DNA of 60,672 bases from an uncultured Agathobacter sp. (GTDB taxonomy: Bacteria; Bacillota; Clostridia; Lachnospirales; Lachnospiraceae), in the NCBI GenBank assembly GCA_934316545.1, contig CAKRDT010000010.1, positions 1 through 60,672 on the forward strand. Direction: 5' to 3'. Both the position numbers and the translations under genes were made by a program. Shown one piece after another: positions 56,750-60,672 of this stretch. Below the pieces are notes generated by a model, which did no database searches, was not told the origin of the DNA, and worked only from the letters and a program-made list of their open reading frames with translations. The number at the start of each line of letters is the position of its first letter. Position 1 is the first letter of the stretch.

Positions 56750-59338
56750 TTACGCTTTTTTCACGTGTGCTTCCAGCCTGCCATCGCTGACTCCGATCTC
56801 GATCGTATCGCCTGCGTCAACGGCATCCTCAAGGATCAGTTTTGCAGACAATGTTTCAACATGTTTCTGCAGGAAACGCTTCAGCGGTCTTGCACCATAG
56901 ATTGGATCGTAGCCATGCTCAATGATAAAACTTTCTGCCTCCGGCATTAAAGCGACCTGAATCTCACGATCTTCCAGACGCTTGTTGAGATCGTTCATCA
57001 TCAGCTTAATGATGTTGCCGATGTTATCCTTTGTCAAAGGCTTGAACATGATGATCTCATCGAGTCGGTTTAAAAACTCCGGACGGAAATGTCCTTGCAG
57101 TTCTTCCATGACAGCAGCCTCACACTCCGGCTGGATGTGTCCGTTCTCATCAATTCCCTCAAGTAACTGTGCAGATCCTAAGTTCGAGGTCATAATAATG
57201 ATCGTGTTCTTGAAATCTACGGTTCTTCCCTGTGAATCGGTGATACGTCCGTCATCAAGTACCTGAAGCAGTACGTTAAAGACATCCGGATGCGCTTTCT
57301 CCACCTCATCGAACAAGACAACGGAATACGGTTTTCTGCGGACGGCTTCCGTCAGCTGACCGCCCTCGTCATATCCGACATATCCAGGAGGTGCTCCAAT
57401 CAGACGAGACACGGAGTATTTCTCCATGTACTCGCTCATATCGAGACGCACCATATTGGATTCATCATCGAAGAGGCTTGCTGCAAGCGCCTTGGCAAGC
57501 TCCGTCTTGCCGACACCGGTTGGTCCGAGGAACAGGAATGAGCCGATCGGCTTGGTCGGATCCTTGATGCCCGCCTTGGAACGGATGATTGCCTCTGTCA
57601 CCTTGGTCACACCGTCATCCTGTCCGATAACCCTCTTATGCAGTTCCTCATCCAGATGAAGTGTCTTATTACGCTCACTCTCACTGAGTTTTGCAACCGG
57701 AATACCGGTCCAGCGGGAGATGATCTTGGCGATTTCCTCATCGGTAACATTCTCATGAACCAAAGAGAGATCTCTTGTCTTAAGCTTCTCTTCTTCCTCT
57801 TCCAACTGCTTCTGTAACTGCGGAAGTACACCATACTGCAACTCTGCGGCCTTATTCAGATCATAACTCTGCTGTGCCTGCTTCATCTCATTCTTGGTAC
57901 TTTCAATCTTCTCACGCAGCTGGCTGACACGATCAACCGCATCCTTCTCGGTGCTCCACTGTGCTTTTTTCGTATTAAACTCATCGCGCAGCTCCGCAAG
58001 TTCTTTCTGTAAGTTTGCAAGACGCTCCTGACTGAGACGATCGGTCTCTTTCTTAAGAGCAGTCTCCTCAATTTCCATCTGCATGACCTTACGATTCAAC
58101 TCATCAAGTTCCGCCGGCATCGAATCAATCTCGGTCTTGATCATCGCACAGGCCTCATCGACAAGGTCGATCGCTTTGTCCGGAAGGAAACGGTCCGAAA
58201 TGTAACGGTTGGAAAGAACCGCTGCCGTAACCAGCGCGGAGTCTGTGATCTTGACGCCATGGAAGACTTCATAACGCTCTTTCAATCCACGAAGGATGGA
58301 AATGGTATCTTCCACGGTCGGCTCGTCGACCATAACCGGCTGGAATCTTCGCTCTAGAGCCGCATCCTTTTCAATATATTCACGATACTCATTTAAAGTT
58401 GTTGCACCGACACAGTGCAGCTCACCTCTTGCCAGCATAGGTTTCAGCAGCTGTCCCGCATCCATCGCGCCGTCCGTCTTACCGGCGCCGACGATCGTGT
58501 GCAGCTCATCGATAAAGAGAATGATCTGACCGTCCGAATTCTTGACATCGTCAAGTACGGCTTTCAGACGCTCCTCGAACTCGCCACGATACTTTGCACC
58601 GGCAACCAGTGCGCCCATATCGAGTGCAAAAAGCTTCTTATCTTTGAGTCCCTCCGGGACATCACCCTTGACGATTCGCTGCGCAAGGCCTTCGACCACG
58701 GCGGTCTTACCAACACCCGGTTCACCGATCAGTACCGGGTTATTCTTCGTTTTACGAGAAAGGATTCGAACCACATTACGGATCTCCTCATCTCGTCCGA
58801 TGACCGGATCCAGCTTCTGCTGTCTTGCACGTTCCACCATATCGTATCCGTATTTCTCCAGTGTATCATAAGTAGCTTCCGGATTATCGGATGTCACTCT
58901 CTGATTGCCTCGAACGGTTGACAGTGCCTGTAAGAAACGATCTCTTGTCAGACCATACTCCTTGATCAGTTCCTTCATCGCCTTATTCGGGTACTTCAAT
59001 AAGCATAAAAACAAATGCTCCACCGAGACATATTCGTCTCCCATATGCTTAGCCTCATCCTCCGCATGAATCAGAACATTGTTCAAATCCTTGCCGACTC
59101 TGAGTTCTCCGCCGGACACCTTCACTCTGGCAGCCAGCTTGTTCTTCGCATTCTCCGTAAAATGTGCAAGGTCAATTTCCATCTTTTCGATCAGTTTCGG
59201 GATCAATCCATCCTCCTGCTGCAGCAATGCAACAAGCAGATGCTCCTGTTCCAGCTCCTGATTACCATAATCGTAGGCAAGCTTTTCACAATCGTTGATT
59301 GCCTCGATGGACTTCTGTGTAAATTTCTGAATGTTCAT
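56750..59338 (-). CDS. clpB: ATP-dependent disaggregase ClpB
   Basis: Hsp100 chaperone (862 aa) that works with DnaK to rescue aggregated proteins. Clp_N repeat domain (about residues 1-145), AAA1 with Walker [14 protein letters not shown] (about 205) and [23 protein letters not shown], coiled-coil M domain (about 405-530), AAA2 with [12 protein letters not shown] (about 605) and [20 protein letters not shown], and a C-terminal D2-small domain. AAAGGAGGG stands before the ATG chosen; nine codons upstream are open but lack a site. Under CIRCE control. Confidence 0.98.
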   Translation of the reverse strand: MNIQKFTQKSIEAINDCEKLAYDYGNQELEQEHLLVALLQQEDGLIPKLIEKMEIDLAHFTENAKNKLAARVKVSGGELRVGKDLNNVLIHAEDEAKHMGDEYVSVEHLFLCLLKYPNKAMKELIKEYGLTRDRFLQALSTVRGNQRVTSDNPEATYDTLEKYGYDMVERARQQKLDPVIGRDEEIRNVVRILSRKTKNNPVLIGEPGVGKTAVVEGLAQRIVKGDVPEGLKDKKLFALDMGALVAGAKYRGEFEERLKAVLDDVKNSDGQIILFIDELHTIVGAGKTDGAMDAGQLLKPMLARGELHCVGATTLNEYREYIEKDAALERRFQPVMVDEPTVEDTISILRGLKERYEVFHGVKITDSALVTAAVLSNRYISDRFLPDKAIDLVDEACAMIKTEIDSMPAELDELNRKVMQMEIEETALKKETDRLSQERLANLQKELAELRDEFNTKKAQWSTEKDAVDRVSQLREKIESTKNEMKQAQQSYDLNKAAELQYGVLPQLQKQLEEEEEKLKTRDLSLVHENVTDEEIAKIISRWTGIPVAKLSESERNKTLHLDEELHKRVIGQDDGVTKVTEAIIRSKAGIKDPTKPIGSFLFLGPTGVGKTELAKALAASLFDDESNMVRLDMSEYMEKYSVSRLIGAPPGYVGYDEGGQLTEAVRRKPYSVVLFDEVEKAHPDVFNVLLQVLDDGRITDSQGRTVDFKNTIIIMTSNLGSAQLLEGIDENGHIQPECEAAVMEELQGHFRPEFLNRLDEIIMFKPLTKDNIGNIIKLMMNDLNKRLEDREIQVALMPEAESFIIEHGYDPIYGARPLKRFLQKHVETLSAKLILEDAVDAGDTIEIGVSDGRLEAHVKKA

Positions 59339-59479
59339 AGCACGCCCTCCTTTTATAGCAGTCAATACTTCCTGAAATTCTCTTTATTATCCTTTACGAA
59401 TTCCTATGAAGCATTCACATTATGAATCCTCCGCTCTCTTGTTATGGATCACGGAATATGTTTTCTTGTTTACGAGATT

Positions 59480-59521
59480 GTTATAACACGCAAATTAGCA
59501 CTCGTCAATACAGAGTGCTAA
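59480..59521 (-). promoter_or_regulatory. CIRCE operator and promoter of clpB
   Basis: Perfect CIRCE: TTAGCACTC, nine bases, GAGTGCTAA (59495-59521), the HrcA binding site. On the minus strand the -35 TTGACG (59508-59503) lies in the CIRCE spacer and right arm, followed by a 17-bp spacer and TATAAC (59485-59480). Bound HrcA would therefore block RNA polymerase directly. Confidence 0.92.
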
Positions 59522-59556
59522 TAATTTTTATTAAAATTCTCTAAATTCGGGTTTGC

Positions 59557-59977
59557 CGTGATCAGATAGAGGTTCAAAACGGACGATACCGGATGATAGA
59601 TTTACAATAGAAAATTAGCAGTAAGTTTTTAAAGCCGACGGACTTTGAACGATTTCAATGACTGGAAAATTCTCAGAGTTACGGCATCGAACCATACGAT
59701 TATTTTGTTCAGGAAAAATGTCAAGTTAACTTCGGGCTCTATTTCAGATAGACATCTACAATCTGTTTTGCCTGCGCTATTAGCGAGCAAAATGGAACCC
59801 CGAAACAGTTGACATTTTGTCCTTCAAAAATAAGTATGGCTCCGATACCTGTAGCATGAAAAGGTTGGTCATTGAAATCATCCAAAGTCCTGAACATTTA
59901 GAATACTACTGCTAATTTTCTTTTTTTATATTTTGGCATCCGGTATCTGTGTATTAAAAAATGCTATCTGATGCACA
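59557..59977. repeat. Second long imperfect palindrome (about 420 bp, no gene)
   Basis: Blocks of the left arm recur, reverse-complemented and in mirror order, on the right: ATCAGATAG (59561 / 59964-59972), GATACCGGATG, AGAAAATTAGCAGTA, GGACTTTG, GATTTCAATGAC, CCATAC, AAAATGTCAA and TTCGGG. The centre is a clear hairpin TTTTGC...GCAAAA (59766-59792) with GCGCT/AGCG inside. Arms about 190 bases and clearly mismatched. No credible gene. Same class as the element at 28625-29306, though the sequence differs. Confidence 0.8.
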
Positions 59978-60010
59978 ACAAAAATTTGCCTCATAGTAAA
60001 TAAGGAAAAA

Positions 60011-60060
60011 TGACGCGCGGTGTTATTTTACAAGTAAATGTAAGATTTCGCCGCGCGTGA
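60011..60060. repeat. GC-rich hairpin in A/T-rich DNA
   Basis: TGACGCGCGGTGTTATTTTACA (60011-60032) and its near-complement (60039-60060) pair at about 17 of 22 positions around a 6-base loop. CGCGCGG/CCGCGCG stands out from the A/T-rich flanks. Confidence 0.6.
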
Positions 60061-60115
60061 TTTGTCTAATACAAATTTTTTCTGCCGTAGTTGCATTTTG
60101 AACAAGGAGTGTAAT

Positions 60116-60320
60116 TTGTTGTGATGTTTTAGTAATTTTTTTGACTGACACATCACGCTATAATGAAAGGCAACTCTACTTTTTCCTAATAAATGGTATG
60201 TTTTCCAGCATGTTAGCATATTTACTTCACACTACAACCATAGACGAAATCACTTTTTCTTTAAAAATGGTATGTTTGTTAAGTGTTTTAGCGTTTTACA
60301 TCACGTTAATTGTATAGACA
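60116..60320. repeat. Degenerate 74-75 bp tandem repeat, three copies
   Basis: Units are marked by AAATGGTATGTTT (60191, 60265) and TCAC followed by ATAGAC or a decayed form (60152, 60227, 60301). Spacing of the markers is 74-75 bases. The first copy is the most decayed. No gene is seen in 60060-60400. Confidence 0.6.
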
Positions 60321-60402
60321 AAATAGGATTCGATAATAAAATGATATGAATTTTGTCAAATGGGGCACTATGTAATATTTCTTTTTCCTGCGCCCTCGGC
60401 AA

Positions 60403-60672
60403 AATGACCCTGAGAGAAAATTCGACCTTTGAGTCATGGGAGAACCGGAAACTGCATGACCCACAGGAGAAAAATGAAATCCAGGTCATGGGAAACCCGA
60501 AAAGGCCATGACCTACAGGAGAAAAATGAAATCCAGGCCATGGGAAACCCGGAAAGGCCATGACCTACAGGAGAAAAATGAAATCCAGGCCATGAGAAAC
60601 CCGGAAAGGCCATGACCTACAGGAGAAAAATGAAATCCAGGTCATGGTGGAACTGGAAAGGCCATGACCTAC
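60403..60672. repeat. 52-bp tandem repeat array running off the window
   Basis: CATGACCTAC begins units at 60455, 60507, 60559, 60611 and 60663, exactly 52 bases apart; a decayed unit begins near 60403. Units contain AGGAGAAAAATGAAATCCAGG and GGAAACCCGGAAAGG and are flanked by CATGACC/GGTCATG, so each can fold into hairpins. 52 is not a multiple of three, so the open frame across it is not a conserved protein. Confidence 0.85.

Noticed and set aside
60301..60561. 86-aa open frame with FHFSPVGHGL-type repeats
   Set aside because: It is a reading of the 52-bp repeats; the unit length is not a multiple of three and there is no ribosome site.
60403..60672. CRISPR array
   Set aside because: The whole 52-bp unit repeats, with no unique spacers, and no cas gene is present.

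Overview
The window comes from a low-to-mid GC Clostridia chromosome, most likely Lachnospiraceae (Roseburia/Agathobacter-like). Reasons: the Firmicutes priA-def-fmt-protease-rsmB-rlmN-stp-prkC-rsgA-rpe-thiN gene order, LL-diaminopimelate aminotransferase, a YlmC/YmxH sporulation protein, an ANTAR regulator beside glnA, CIRCE-controlled clpB, Shine-Dalgarno sites close to AGGAGG, and a Gram-positive Tad-like locus. Genus is inference. No rRNA, tRNA, insertion sequence, phage gene or CRISPR array was found. Most of the window is conserved housekeeping DNA on the minus strand. LAYOUT. 1-3.5 kb (+): ABC-2 exporter (ATPase and two permeases) ending in a strong terminator. 3.5-6.7 kb (-): YqeG-like phosphatase, a compound palindromic repeat, an orphan 131-aa protein, nrdR, a PRC-barrel sporulation protein and ychF. 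6.9-15.1 kb (-): one gene for a secreted 2730-residue multidomain protein (propeller-like FG-GAP repeats, a possible aerolysin-like beta segment, FnIII/Ig domains, InlB-like repeats), behind a promoter with two 15-bp direct repeats 21 bp apart. 15.3-28.6 kb (-): Na+/alanine symporter, then the long housekeeping run. 28.6-29.3 kb: no gene, but an approximately 680-bp imperfect palindrome. 29.3-37.1 kb (-): cobA-hemD fusion, trkAH potassium uptake, and a two-component system. 37.3-43.4 kb (-): MalY/PatB aminotransferase, an orphan 228-aa protein, dapL, and a hisA-glnA-ANTAR operon whose leader contains an intrinsic terminator. 43.7-46.5 kb (+): guaB and a CNNM/CorC protein. 46.5-52.6 kb (-): a compact Tad-like operon with four tiny proteins that begin almost directly at a Flp-pilin-like E-Y-G motif. 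52.7-59.3 kb (-): soluble chemoreceptor-like protein, class Ic aminotransferase, rarA and clpB. 59.5-60.7 kb: no gene, but CIRCE, a second long imperfect palindrome, a GC-rich hairpin, 74-bp tandem repeats and 52-bp tandem repeats running off the edge. HOW IT FITS TOGETHER. The stp/prkC-rsgA-rpe-thiN and priA-def-fmt-rsmB-rlmN genes are translationally coupled by short overlaps. The hisA (eukaryotic-type)-glnA-ANTAR cluster looks self-regulated: the last gene encodes an RNA-binding antiterminator type, and the leader carries a terminator overlapped by a possible ANTAR hexaloop hairpin. The Tad-like operon carries ATPase, membrane platform, pilin-like and pseudopilin-like proteins and ends in a secreted protein with an InlB-type repeat, a module also found in the giant protein. 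The best candidates for undescribed biology are the leaderless-pilin Tad operon, the two long palindromes, the hisA-glnA leader, and the giant protein with its direct-repeat promoter.
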